Shown: one piece after another, positions 5,578 through 13,808 of the stretch
Position numbering within the stretch: the stretch's first letter is position 1
Layout of the letters: every line of letters begins with the position of its first letter
Virus record (IMG/VR): IMGVR_UViG_3300020215_000146
Coordinates: 1 to 22,109 of that record
Length of the DNA: 22,109 nucleotides
Origin: a virus
Direction: 5' to 3' (one strand)
Position numbers and translations under genes: made by a program
The notes under the pieces: generated by a model
The model's database searches: none
What the model saw: the letters and a program-made list of their open reading frames with translations, nothing else
Told to the model about the DNA's origin: nothing

Positions 5578-7167
5578 GTGAGTAGTAACAACGAGAGGGC
5601 TTATGAAGCTCTTAATAATCTCTACGCCAAGAACCCGATTCTTTGGATGCGACAGATTGTTAAGACCTTTGATGAGCACGACGCGAAAGAACCTGTAAAG
5701 CCCTTCCCTATTGATAAGCCGTATCTCCTCTCTGCGGCTAAAGTATGGCTCGAAAGCTATCTACTCTTCATCGAAAAATCGCGTCAGTTAATGTTCTCTT
5801 GGCTCCTTATTATCCTCCATTTACATCTCGCCCAATTCACCCCTCACAGGAGGATTTTTTTTCAATCTAAACGCGAAGACGACGCTAAGGCAATGATTGA
5901 TCGGGCATGGTTCGTCTGGGAATCGCAACCTACTTGGATTAAAACTCTCCACCCTGCTACTCGCACGACTACCAAGATAGAGTTTGCTAACGGTTCCGAA
6001 ATTGTTGGTATTCCACACGGGCCTAATGTCCTGCGCCAGTATACGAGTTCCGCCGTTTTATCCGATGAACAAGCTTTCCAAGAAGATGCGGAAGAATCTT
6101 TTGGCGCTGCCATGCCGACGATTACGGGCGGTGGAAGATTTACAGGTGTTAGTACGGCTAATCCTGGTTTCTTCTATTCGGCCACCACTAAAGCCAAGGA
6201 ACAGGCTAGATCGGAAACTCAGATTCAGGAAGGTGTAACTTACTGGAAGGGTGCGGACGGTAAATTTTCAGTTCTCCGAGTACATTATAGCGCCGATCCC
6301 GATCCTAAGACTCAACAGAAAGTTAACGAAGCCAAGGATGCTTATATCTCTGCCGGTCGTATCGCCTGGTTTAAGAAAGAGTATGAGATCGATTACGGAG
6401 CGCTGTCCGGAGAACTGATTTGGCCCGAGCTTAATCCTGAAGTTCATATTCTGACTCCGTTTTCCATTCCTCATGATTGGCCGCGATACCGTGCTATTGA
6501 TCCTGGCTGGCGTAATCCGTGTGGTGTGATATGGGCCGCCGTCGCTCCTTTAGGTTGGAGAGATTGCCAGATAAACGGTAAATCCATATCTCCCATTATC
6601 ATCTACAGAGAGTTTCGAGAAAGCCAGTGGACCGTTCCGGATATTGCTAAGGCCATCAAACACCGCTCTCTAGGTGAATCATTCGTTACGACTCTAATAG
6701 ATCCTTCCGCAAAGATTACTCGAGGAAACGAGTCGGCCGGTCGTAATACGTTCGAACAATTTCAGCAAGAGGGCTTAGGGGTTATTCCTGCTAATAATGC
6801 CGTTGATGCGGGACTAGATGACGTTCGCCGACGACTGTGCATTTACGGAAAATCTCCCGCCCTCTATTTTTTCTCTAATCTCACTCATACTTGGCGCGAA
6901 ATCACACACTATCGATACCAGCAACTCAGTGCCCGAGTAATGGAAACGGCCGATCCTCCGGAAAAGCCTATGAAGAAAGACGATCATTTGGCCGACTGTG
7001 TCCGATATCTGTGCTCTTATGCTCCGCTCAGGCTTCCGGATGAATATAAGTACAAGCCCGTAGAAACCCCGAAACGAACCTTCAAGCAAGTCCTTAACCA
7101 GCAAACCCAAATTGCCTATCAGCGCGGCCTTCTAGGTAACGCATTTTTTCGTAATAGAGTCCTGTAG
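5578..7167 (+). CDS. terL: Terminase large subunit, ATPase-nuclease, 529 aa
   Basis: The motor that cuts concatemeric DNA and drives it through the portal. The ATPase half carries a non-classical P-loop at residues 67-75 (KSRQLMFSW), Walker B with D163-E164, and the coupling motif Ser-Thr-Ala-Asn at 192-195. The RNase H-like nuclease half has D308 (RAIDPG), D375 (LIDPS) and D469/D473 in KKDDHLADCVRY. All expected motifs are in order, and the length is usual. The P-loop lacks the GKT/S core, which is common in phage terminases. GTG at 5578 has no strong ribosome binding site. The stop overlaps the portal start (TAGTG). Confidence 0.95.
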   Translation: MSSNNERAYEALNNLYAKNPILWMRQIVKTFDEHDAKEPVKPFPIDKPYLLSAAKVWLESYLLFIEKSRQLMFSWLLIILHLHLAQFTPHRRIFFQSKREDDAKAMIDRAWFVWESQPTWIKTLHPATRTTTKIEFANGSEIVGIPHGPNVLRQYTSSAVLSDEQAFQEDAEESFGAAMPTITGGGRFTGVSTANPGFFYSATTKAKEQARSETQIQEGVTYWKGADGKFSVLRVHYSADPDPKTQQKVNEAKDAYISAGRIAWFKKEYEIDYGALSGELIWPELNPEVHILTPFSIPHDWPRYRAIDPGWRNPCGVIWAAVAPLGWRDCQINGKSISPIIIYREFRESQWTVPDIAKAIKHRSLGESFVTTLIDPSAKITRGNESAGRNTFEQFQQEGLGVIPANNAVDAGLDDVRRRLCIYGKSPALYFFSNLTHTWREITHYRYQQLSARVMETADPPEKPMKKDDHLADCVRYLCSYAPLRLPDEYKYKPVETPKRTFKQVLNQQTQIAYQRGLLGNAFFRNRVL

Positions 7168-9269
7168 TGGATAAATTTACTCATAAGTCGACCGCGCAAT
7201 TGTGGTTGGACCGCATTAAGAACGCCCGTACTGCTCGCACGCATTGTGAGGAAGATTGGGAAGAAAATAGGCGCATGATTAACGCCTCTTCCTATATTGA
7301 TCGCCCATCCCAGTATGACCGGGTTTGGGTTAATCACATGCTCTCCCTGACTCGTATTGTAGTGCCTTTGCTGTACTACAAGAACCCCGAGTTTACGTGT
7401 CTTCCTATGAGGGAGCAGGATGAGCCTAGGTATCGAGTCGTTCAGGAAGCTATTAATCATTGGGCCAAAGTTATCAAGCTCAAACACCCCGCTAAAGAGG
7501 CCATTCTTGATGCACTGGTCGCATCATTCGGCTGTCTTAAAGTCGGTTGGGTCATTGAAGAAGTCGAGCTTAAGGTTGCGGTAGACGAAGCCGGTAATAA
7601 GACTGTGGTTGACGAGTCGAAGGATATCCCGCTCTCTGCCGCTCAGGTTCATTTAGTTCAAGCTGGTATTGGTAGTAGGCCGTTCACCCTTAGAGTGAGT
7701 CCTTGGAATATCGTCCGTAACGTTGGCTCTACCTCCATTAAGAATGCATCTTGGGTAGCGGAACGGATCTTTAAGAGACTGGGCGAAGTTAAGAAGGATA
7801 AGCAGTATAAGCACACTAAAGATCTTAGGCCTAATGCTACTCCTATGATGGAGGCTCGCGACTTTTCTGGTGATGGAATGATTTCCATGAATCAGAACGG
7901 GGATGATATAGCCGCTGCTCGAGCCCTTATTGATCCTGACGACGAACTGGTAGAGCTCTGGGAAATTTGGGATAGGTCCGATCCTTCCGAGCCTAAGAGG
8001 TACGTCATTGCTGAAGGCGTAGATAAGCCTCTACTTGAGGATGACTGGCCCTATGACCTGGACGGCCGCTTTCCCTATATCGAGCTCAGACTTGTTGATG
8101 TACCGGACGAACCATACCCGGTCAGTTTCCTATCTGCTGTCAAAGAGCTTATACGCGAGCTCAATATCATATCTACTTACGAACTCGATTTTGTTAAGAG
8201 AGCTAACCCCCGCGTTGCCTACGATAAAAATGTCATTACTGACGAGAATGAAATCCAGGCCCTGAAGCGCGGGGAACCCGGCAACGTATTAGGAATTAAT
8301 GGAGACCCGAATAGGGCGTTTGCACAGGTCGGTGGAGCTAATCTCAGTCCAGATTTGAAATGGGTTCATATGAAGGCACAAGAAAACCTTCAGCTCATTT
8401 CTGGTATTGGGGACATCTTTAGAGGCGGGGAAGCTCAACCTGGAGAACTGGCAACCGTTGCTAATATCCGCTCTCAGGCTCTCTCAGTAATGGTGCAGGA
8501 TCTACAGGATCGCGTATCCGATATGATGGTCGAGTGGGCCGAAGATATCGATATGCTCGCTAAAGAATATTGCGATAAGCCTGAAATGATCCGCATTACT
8601 GGACAGGTCGGGTTTAGCTGGACTTCCTTTAGCAAGACGGATCTTCAGGGTAAGTACGAGCATCAGATTGTTCCGGGCTCTCTGCAGCCCATGAATAAGG
8701 AAGTCGAGCTTAAGCAAAGGCTGGATTTCTTTAACTTGGTCGCGCCTTTTATTAACCCGATGGAAATGCAGATTAACGGGAAAGAGTTGGTTCGCGCCAT
8801 TGCTGAAGTGTTCCCTATTAAGGGCCTGAATAAGATTCTAATGGACGAGCAACCCCCGCCTCCCGCAGTTCCTGCTGAAGAGAATTTCCTTATTCAAGAG
8901 GGCGGCTCCCCTACTGTTAGTCCGGAAGAAGACTTCGATGAGCACCTTGCAATTCATACTCAGTGGCTCGAGCAGCTCCTCTCTAATCCTTCCGTTGATC
9001 CGGCCCTCATTTATCGATTGAAGAAGCATATCGTAGATACCTACCAGGAACAGCTTAAGCAGATGGCCCTGCAGCAAATGATGGGTCAAGGAATGGGTAT
9101 GGGTATGGGCATGCCCGGTCAACCGACTCAGCTCAATAGAGGCCCTGGTAATGGTGGTCCTGCGAATAATAACCCGATCCGTCCCCGATTAATGTCCGAA
9201 CAACAGCCGACTACTGGCGGCATTTTGAGTGCAACAAACAGGAGTGAATCGCCATTTCAGCCGAAGTAA
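7167..9269 (+). CDS. Portal protein, 700 aa
   Basis: Forms the dodecameric ring at the head vertex through which DNA enters and leaves. Support is its place directly after TerL with a one-base overlap, a size close to the P22 portal (about 725 residues), and a sequence of the P22-like kind: charged helical N-terminus, a Trp-Val-Asn-His region near residue 53, a wing-like beta domain around 180-330, and a stem/crown region at 390-560. The C-terminal 150 residues are low-complexity: Pro-rich near 570, then a Met-Gly repeat around 632-654, then Asn/Gly/Pro rich. The GTG at 7167 starts it. A long helical barrel at the C-terminus is not obvious. Confidence 0.85.
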   Translation: MDKFTHKSTAQLWLDRIKNARTARTHCEEDWEENRRMINASSYIDRPSQYDRVWVNHMLSLTRIVVPLLYYKNPEFTCLPMREQDEPRYRVVQEAINHWAKVIKLKHPAKEAILDALVASFGCLKVGWVIEEVELKVAVDEAGNKTVVDESKDIPLSAAQVHLVQAGIGSRPFTLRVSPWNIVRNVGSTSIKNASWVAERIFKRLGEVKKDKQYKHTKDLRPNATPMMEARDFSGDGMISMNQNGDDIAAARALIDPDDELVELWEIWDRSDPSEPKRYVIAEGVDKPLLEDDWPYDLDGRFPYIELRLVDVPDEPYPVSFLSAVKELIRELNIISTYELDFVKRANPRVAYDKNVITDENEIQALKRGEPGNVLGINGDPNRAFAQVGGANLSPDLKWVHMKAQENLQLISGIGDIFRGGEAQPGELATVANIRSQALSVMVQDLQDRVSDMMVEWAEDIDMLAKEYCDKPEMIRITGQVGFSWTSFSKTDLQGKYEHQIVPGSLQPMNKEVELKQRLDFFNLVAPFINPMEMQINGKELVRAIAEVFPIKGLNKILMDEQPPPPAVPAEENFLIQEGGSPTVSPEEDFDEHLAIHTQWLEQLLSNPSVDPALIYRLKKHIVDTYQEQLKQMALQQMMGQGMGMGMGMPGQPTQLNRGPGNGGPANNNPIRPRLMSEQQPTTGGILSATNRSESPFQPK

Positions 9270-9286
9270 GCCCCGAACCGCATGAA

Positions 9287-9604
9287 TTGGAAGAGAACCC
9301 GCAGATTGTCCCGGAAGACCAACATATCCCACTCCCCTTTCCTCTCTTGGTTGCGAACACTGGATCACACCTTGTCCTCGCCGAAATTAAGGAAAATAAA
9401 GGCGCTATACTCGCGATCCTTGAAACGCAAACTAACAACTTTGTGGCTGAAGGGGCTATCGAGTTTAATGCGCCGCCGATTGGGATGGAAATTAGCACGT
9501 TCTGGACTGAAGCACTGCAGCATGCGGCTCGAGAAATGCTCGCCGGACTTGATAAAAGATTGGCCACTCCTAAACGAAAGCTCGTCGTTGTTGGGGGAAA
9601 GTGA
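9287..9604 (+). CDS. Hypothetical protein, 105-116 aa, unusual start
   Basis: Soluble, with a Pro-rich N-terminus, a central beta-like segment and a C-terminal helix ending in a basic patch. No known motif. TTG at 9287 is the only conventional start in frame but has no ribosome binding site. An ATT at 9254 lies nine bases after AGGAG (9240-9244) and would add 11 acidic, natural-looking residues; the frame is closed further upstream by a TGA at 9245. The stop overlaps the next gene (TGATG). It sits between portal and zinc-ribbon protein, a place often used for small structural or assembly genes. Confidence 0.65.
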   Translation: MEENPQIVPEDQHIPLPFPLLVANTGSHLVLAEIKENKGAILAILETQTNNFVAEGAIEFNAPPIGMEISTFWTEALQHAAREMLAGLDKRLATPKRKLVVVGGK

Positions 9605-9960
9605 TGGCCCTGTATTTGGGTTTATGCCAGATACATGGTCGGGTCGATGTTTGGGCATCTATGCAAGACGGTATCGAAGGTAACTTATCTTGTCCCGAAT
9701 GTCTTAGGAAAGTCGAAAGAGTCTATACCGCCCCATACGATCATTCCGAGAATACTTGGAGACCCTACTACTCAGAGCAGCTTAGTCCGGGCAGAGACCC
9801 CGTGTATGTCAAGAGCCGTTCTGATTATTATGGTCTAATGAAGAATTCAGGTCTAAGGCCGTATGAGTCTGGCATGGATAAAGATAAAGCCCGTAAGCGG
9901 GCCGAAGAACACGAAAAATCTATAGATGAAACCTGGAAAAAAGTCACTGAAACATTGTGA
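9604..9960 (+). CDS. Zinc-ribbon protein (FmdB-like), 118 aa
   Basis: Residues C8-x2-H11 and C30-x2-C33 form a zinc ribbon, followed by the Val-Glu-Arg-Val-Tyr-Thr-Ala-Pro stretch typical of the small FmdB-type ribbon proteins common in phage head modules. The middle is Tyr/Ser/Arg rich and the last 30 residues are a charged helix. ATG at 9604 overlaps the previous stop and follows GGGGG; a GTG at 9601 is possible but worse placed. The role in phage is not established; a virion or assembly function is inferred from its position. Confidence 0.75.
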   Translation: MALYLGLCQIHGRVDVWASMQDGIEGNLSCPECLRKVERVYTAPYDHSENTWRPYYSEQLSPGRDPVYVKSRSDYYGLMKNSGLRPYESGMDKDKARKRAEEHEKSIDETWKKVTETL

Positions 9961-10057
9961 AGATGAGGAAGAGGAAGACGAGCCGCCTAAGCAGAAAGAT
10001 CCTAAAATGAAGGAAGCTAAGCGTAAGTTGTTTCTCGCCTATCTCAATAAGAAGTAA
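9926..10057 (+). CDS. Possible 43-aa peptide with acidic block and basic helix
   Basis: The ATG at 9926 lies inside the end of the zinc-ribbon gene. The product has an unbroken acidic block (residues 12-19), a Pro-Pro turn, and a Lys-rich helix ending in Leu-Ala-Tyr-Leu-Asn-Lys-Lys. The non-overlapping part reads like real protein rather than chance sequence and fills the gap before the scaffold gene. No ribosome binding site is visible before 9926; a shorter product from the ATG at 10010 is possible. Confidence 0.45.
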   Translation: MKPGKKSLKHCEDEEEEDEPPKQKDPKMKEAKRKLFLAYLNKK

Positions 10058-10084
10058 AATAATAAAAAGGTGTATTAACCCCTA

Positions 10085-10978
10085 ATGTCCGAACCTATTA
10101 AGCCTAGCGAAACTCCTGCTCCTACTATGGACCAAGCCTTTGATGAGGCCGTCGCTGAAAGTACTGAACAGGAACACGTCGGAGAGGCGCCGGTAGAGCC
10201 TGATAAGTCGAGCGAAGCATCCGAACCTTCGTTCACCGATATCGACCCTAAGACTCTTCCGCCCGAACTTCAGAAGACCTATAAGAATCTCCAGGCCGGG
10301 TTTACTCGTAAAATGCAGGAACTCGCCGAACAACGAAAGAGTATTGAGCAAGAACGGAAGTTTAATGAAGCCTGGCGCCCCTTCCAGGAAGCCTATAATA
10401 CCGACCCCGCCATCAGGGCGCGCGTAGATAAGGCACTGGAAATGGCCGAAGAGGCTGCTATTGAATCCGGGGCTACTACTCCCGACGAATTCGCTGCATT
10501 TCTCGAAAAGTATGATCCCGCCGACCATGAAACCCTCAAGTCTCTAAAAGCAACCATCGAAAAGACCGTTACCTCCAAGTTTGAAAGGGAGCTCTCCGCA
10601 CTTAAGCAGGAACTCTCCAAGACTGTCGGACAAGTAGACGGCGTTAAGATGGAACAGTTGAGACGAGATGCGGAAGTGGAAGCGAGGAAGTTTGAGAAGA
10701 AATACCCTGATTGGCGTGAGAATTTGACTCCGCGTCAACAGAAGATCTTCCATCTCGAACTAATGGAGAGGCCCGACGCTACGCCTGCAGAGATTTATGA
10801 GGAAATTGTTTCGGAATTCGAATCTCTGTCTAAGAAAGCTGAATCACAAACCCTAGATAAGCTAATCGAGCGCGCTAATAAGAAGCCGACAAAGCCCAGC
10901 CTGCCTAAAGCCACTTCTGTAGAGAAGGTCGACAGCATTGATGAAGCTTTTGAAGCGGCCATGCGCGAACTCTCGTAA
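10085..10978 (+). CDS. Probable capsid scaffolding protein, 297 aa
   Basis: Acidic, Pro/Glu-rich N-terminus (residues 1-60), a long charged helical middle (60-215) with coiled-coil spacing, and a basic C-terminus with a Lys-Pro-Thr-Lys-Pro stretch at about 265 and a final short helix. This plan, the length near that of the P22 scaffold (303), and its place directly before the capsid gene support a scaffold that guides shell assembly and contacts the coat through its C-terminal helix. AAGG lies about 14 bases before the ATG. An embedded protease is not seen. Confidence 0.75.
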   Translation: MSEPIKPSETPAPTMDQAFDEAVAESTEQEHVGEAPVEPDKSSEASEPSFTDIDPKTLPPELQKTYKNLQAGFTRKMQELAEQRKSIEQERKFNEAWRPFQEAYNTDPAIRARVDKALEMAEEAAIESGATTPDEFAAFLEKYDPADHETLKSLKATIEKTVTSKFERELSALKQELSKTVGQVDGVKMEQLRRDAEVEARKFEKKYPDWRENLTPRQQKIFHLELMERPDATPAEIYEEIVSEFESLSKKAESQTLDKLIERANKKPTKPSLPKATSVEKVDSIDEAFEAAMRELS

Positions 10979-10990
10979 GCCCACCTAGAT

Positions 10991-11000
10991 CACTATAAAG
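10991..11000 (+). promoter_or_regulatory. CACTATAAAG motif upstream of the capsid gene
   Basis: CACTATA matches the core of single-subunit phage RNA polymerase promoters; TATAAA inside it could instead act as a -10 box, but the position expected for -35 is poor (TCTCGT). No phage RNA polymerase gene lies in this window and I found no second clear intergenic copy. It may be chance. Confidence 0.2.
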
Positions 11001-11015
11001 GCCCTAATAAAGGGC
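11001..11015 (+). terminator. Weak hairpin in the scaffold-capsid gap
   Basis: GCCCT (11001-11005) and AGGGC (11011-11015) flank an AATAA loop, followed at short distance by ATTTTAGTTT. The stem is only five pairs, so it would be a partial terminator or an RNA-processing or stability element that sets capsid mRNA levels. Confidence 0.3.
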
Positions 11016-11033
11016 ATCCCATTTTAGTTTAAT

Positions 11034-12014
11034 ATGGCTACTACTTCTTTGTCGCTGAATTATGGCGACATGCTCTCTACTACCCTTTTTAAGTGGTGGA
11101 AATCGGGCGGAATTCCCGATCAGATTTTTAAGGGCCTGACCCTTTTTAAGTACCTTGATAAGCGCGTCGAGAAGGTTGACGGCGGCGATCGTATTCAGAT
11201 TCCCATTATGTGGCAGGAGAATCCTACCGCCGGCAGCTATCGACATTTCGATTTGCTGAATATGACCCCATCGGAGCCCTTTACTTCGGCCTTTTTCGAT
11301 TTCAAGCAGTTCGCGGTAGGTATCTTTATCTCCGGCCTTGAAATGCTTGCGAATAATGGTGCGTCACAGGTCTTTAATCTGTGGAAACAGCGATACAATT
11401 CGGCCGTTCTTAGCGCTCAGAAGAGGCTTAATGACCATTTGTGGTCGGACGGCACGGGTAATAACAGCAAGGATTTCCTGGGTATCCAGGCCATTGTAAG
11501 CACGACTCCCACTACTGGGACGATCGGTGGTATTAACCGGGCTACCGCTTCTAACGCATTTTGGCGTAATAAGGCTGACACGGTCGGTTCTTTCGAATCG
11601 AACGGCATTAAGAAGCTCCGGGAAATGTGGGTTGACGTTAGTGAGAATGTTCCGGCCGGTAAGCCGACCGTGCATTTCGTCGATCCCGATACCTATACCC
11701 GCTACGAAAATACGCTGCAGCCGCTCGAGCGATTTACTCAGGTTACTGGTGGCCAGAAGGGCGATGCCGGTTTCGGTTCGTTGACCTGGAAGCAGGCTCC
11801 GGTTGAGTTCGATAACGCGTGCCCAGCTAATAGCTGGTACATGCTCAATACGAACTTCCTTCATTTCGTGGTGCACAAGGATTGTTACTGGAAGCCTACC
11901 GAACGAGAACGGCCGGTTGATCAGCACGCTTATGCTCAGCATATCCTTCTGATGGGGGAACTCTGCTTTAGCGCTGCTCGTTTCTTCGGGGTTCTGAGCT
12001 CCATTACCGACTAA
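11034..12014 (+). CDS. Major capsid protein, 326 aa
   Basis: Expected to form the icosahedral shell with an HK97-type fold. The evidence is its position after the scaffold, a fitting length, and sequence features of phage coat proteins: a hydrophobic N-arm, a beta-strand region (Asp-Gly-Gly-Asp-Arg-Ile-Gln-Ile-Pro near residue 50), a helical spine (about 105-140), a Gly/Asn-rich loop with Trp-Ser-Asp-Gly-Thr-Gly near 138, then an A-domain-like region ending in hydrophobic strands. No ribosome binding site precedes the ATG. There is no obvious N-terminal propeptide, consistent with a separate scaffold. Confidence 0.85.
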   Translation: MATTSLSLNYGDMLSTTLFKWWKSGGIPDQIFKGLTLFKYLDKRVEKVDGGDRIQIPIMWQENPTAGSYRHFDLLNMTPSEPFTSAFFDFKQFAVGIFISGLEMLANNGASQVFNLWKQRYNSAVLSAQKRLNDHLWSDGTGNNSKDFLGIQAIVSTTPTTGTIGGINRATASNAFWRNKADTVGSFESNGIKKLREMWVDVSENVPAGKPTVHFVDPDTYTRYENTLQPLERFTQVTGGQKGDAGFGSLTWKQAPVEFDNACPANSWYMLNTNFLHFVVHKDCYWKPTERERPVDQHAYAQHILLMGELCFSAARFFGVLSSITD

Positions 12015-12023
12015 CATTAAATC

Positions 12024-12614
12024 GTGTCCCGAAACCGAAAGCTATCAGATCTGTCAGCACTTGGCCTCAGGGCACAAGACCTGATAGACGACAGGATTGT
12101 CTCAGCGGATGGTTATGTTTGGGGTGGGATATCTCGTTGGGTGAGTTCTTCTACGAATCTAACAGTTGTTAGGTCCGCTTCAGGAATTTACCTATTTAGA
12201 AGAGCCTCCACCCTAGGCGAAACTCACTCATTCGGCTGGTCCATCATTCAGTTTTCTAGGCTAACGACAGCCAAGGGTTTTAATCCGGTAGAAGTGTCAC
12301 TCTGCTACGAAATATCGGGTGCGGCCGCTACTAGTGCGACTGTGGAGCTTAAATTGGTTACCTATAGTTCTTCAGGCGCTACGGCTTCTAATTATGGCGG
12401 AACGCTTACTTACGATTCGGGGCATGATACCGCGGCCGAGCGGGCCGCGATCGGAACTCATTTCCTCACCGCTACTTTAGGTGAGACCCAATACATTACT
12501 ACTGAGCACGCCGCTCTCGTTATAGATTTCACTGTAGTAATGCCGGCTGCCGGAGGCGGATGGACACTGGATATGTACGGTGGCGGGATACGATTTGAAC
12601 ATAAGTACGACTAA
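12024..12614 (+). CDS. Putative capsid-associated protein, 196 aa (paralogue 1)
   Basis: Residues 84-196 align without large gaps to residues 98-212 of the next gene: a KGF/KGW start, the stretch A-T-S about 20 residues on, and a shared HDTAAER (134-140 here). The domain is beta-rich, Ser/Thr/Gly rich and lacks cysteine clusters, like virion surface proteins. N-terminal 83 residues differ from the paralogue and may fix each copy to a different partner. GTG at 12024 has no ribosome binding site. Position right after the capsid gene suggests a decoration or head-fibre protein; this is inference. Confidence 0.7.
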   Translation: MSRNRKLSDLSALGLRAQDLIDDRIVSADGYVWGGISRWVSSSTNLTVVRSASGIYLFRRASTLGETHSFGWSIIQFSRLTTAKGFNPVEVSLCYEISGAAATSATVELKLVTYSSSGATASNYGGTLTYDSGHDTAAERAAIGTHFLTATLGETQYITTEHAALVIDFTVVMPAAGGGWTLDMYGGGIRFEHKYD

Positions 12615-12623
12615 ATCATAATA

Positions 12624-13262
12624 ATGGCCAGATATACCCATCTTTTTAGAAACGTAGGAACCAACCTTACGATCGACGAACTTACTACCTCCCAGTCCAC
12701 TACCGCTACCCAGACCGTTCTCGATGCCCTTGCTGATAAGACGGATGGATACGTCTTTGTGGACGCTACGAAGTGTGGAGTAACTTCCGATGCTACGCTC
12801 CCGGCTCTTACGCGTAACGCAGTAGGAGATTACAGCCTTAATAGGACGGCCGGCGGAGCCGAGAACATCTTCGTTTTCGCCTCGATGCCTCTGATGATCC
12901 GGACCACTACTGATAAAGGCTGGAAGATTAGAGACGTATACGCCATTTACCAACTTGGGGTGGTCGATGCCACTTCGGTTGATATGGTGCTTAAGCAAAC
13001 GACTTTCGCTAATGCGGTCGCTAACTCAGTTGCCGATCATGGATCCACGCTTTCCTATAATACCAGCCACGATACGGCAGCAGAAAGACGCGCCTCGGCC
13101 GGCGGCTCCAATCCTCACGTTCTCGCAGTTACCCTGAGTTCTCAGTCTTACGTCAATCCGCTGCACAGGATTATTTTCCCTGAATTGCAAGTCGTTCTCG
13201 CCAATACTGGTACTTTCCGATTCTACGGTTTCGCCTTTAACTTCACTTACGATTATCTCTAA
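12624..13262 (+). CDS. Putative capsid-associated protein, 212 aa (paralogue 2)
   Basis: The second copy of the pair. KGW is at residue 98, HDTAAER at 149-155, and the distance between them and to the C-terminus differs by one residue from paralogue 1. Aromatic alternating residues at the end (Phe/Tyr) suggest edge strands of a beta fold. The N-terminal 97 residues, Thr/Ala rich, are unlike paralogue 1. The ATG at 12624 follows an A/T-rich spacer with no Shine-Dalgarno. Tandem duplication followed by divergence is the simplest history. Confidence 0.7.
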   Translation: MARYTHLFRNVGTNLTIDELTTSQSTTATQTVLDALADKTDGYVFVDATKCGVTSDATLPALTRNAVGDYSLNRTAGGAENIFVFASMPLMIRTTTDKGWKIRDVYAIYQLGVVDATSVDMVLKQTTFANAVANSVADHGSTLSYNTSHDTAAERRASAGGSNPHVLAVTLSSQSYVNPLHRIIFPELQVVLANTGTFRFYGFAFNFTYDYL

Positions 13263-13280
13263 TAAAGAAATAATAATAAA

Positions 13281-13790
13281 ATGTCTACTGCTGTAATTGG
13301 GTTTGATTTGACCCGTGTTTATACTTCCGTTAGTCCTTCTGGTAGCGGCGAACAGTCGCCTAGGCTTGGACAGGTCTATATTGATGGGCAGGGCAATAGG
13401 TATCGGTTCGTCAAGAACCTCCACTCTTCTACGCTTGCCGTTGGCGATGTTGTTTTTTACGACTACACGAACGGCGTAAGCTATGAAGTAGCTAGGCTTG
13501 GCACTGGGATTTCAGGGCTCGATGCTATGGCTGGGGCCGCTATGGGCACTATTGCTACTAACGGTTTTGGCTGGATTCAGATCGCTGGAGACGGCACCGC
13601 TCTGGTGCATGGCGGTACTGCTGTTACTATCGGGGATTCGCTTAAGGGTAGCAACGCTCAGCTTTATGTGATCAAGGACGCAGATATCGGTACGGCTCCG
13701 GCCCATCATAATCATATGAGGGTTAGGGTCGATTATTCGACCGCTTCGGGCGCATTGAAGGCCGTCACGATCAATTGTCATTCCTGGTAA
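13281..13790 (+). CDS. Putative head decoration or structural protein, 169 aa
   Basis: A small beta-rich protein: Gly-Asp-Val-Val-Phe-Tyr (about residue 55), Gly-Phe-Gly-Trp-Ile-Gln-Ile near 95-101, and a Val-Thr-Ile-Gly-Asp turn near 117. From memory, proteins with this pattern often sit next to phage capsid genes and are described as structural or decoration-like; that could not be checked. A His cluster (H142, H143, H145) precedes the last strands. The ATG follows an A/T-rich spacer with AAAGAAA but no canonical Shine-Dalgarno. Confidence 0.7.
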   Translation: MSTAVIGFDLTRVYTSVSPSGSGEQSPRLGQVYIDGQGNRYRFVKNLHSSTLAVGDVVFYDYTNGVSYEVARLGTGISGLDAMAGAAMGTIATNGFGWIQIAGDGTALVHGGTAVTIGDSLKGSNAQLYVIKDADIGTAPAHHNHMRVRVDYSTASGALKAVTINCHSW

Positions 13791-13808
13791 TTTGGAGGGG
13801 ATCCTAAA

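Noticed and set aside
8838-9122. Minus-strand ORF with a His-Thr repeat
   Set aside because: The repeat is only the reverse reading of the portal Met-Gly codons; no start signal or context supports it.
9061-9123. Internal start within the portal Met-Gly repeat giving a separate C-terminal peptide
   Set aside because: In-frame ATGs follow GGGT runs, but the repeat is explained by Met-Gly codons, and no case exists for a separate product.
9282-9683. 133-residue plus-strand ORF overlapping the 9287 and 9604 genes
   Set aside because: It is Arg/Leu/Ser-rich in the manner of an out-of-frame reading and conflicts with two better frames that carry acidic balance and a zinc ribbon.
11364-12017. Minus-strand 217-residue ORF inside the capsid gene
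   Set aside because: Antisense shadow of the capsid frame, with no motif and no ribosome binding site.
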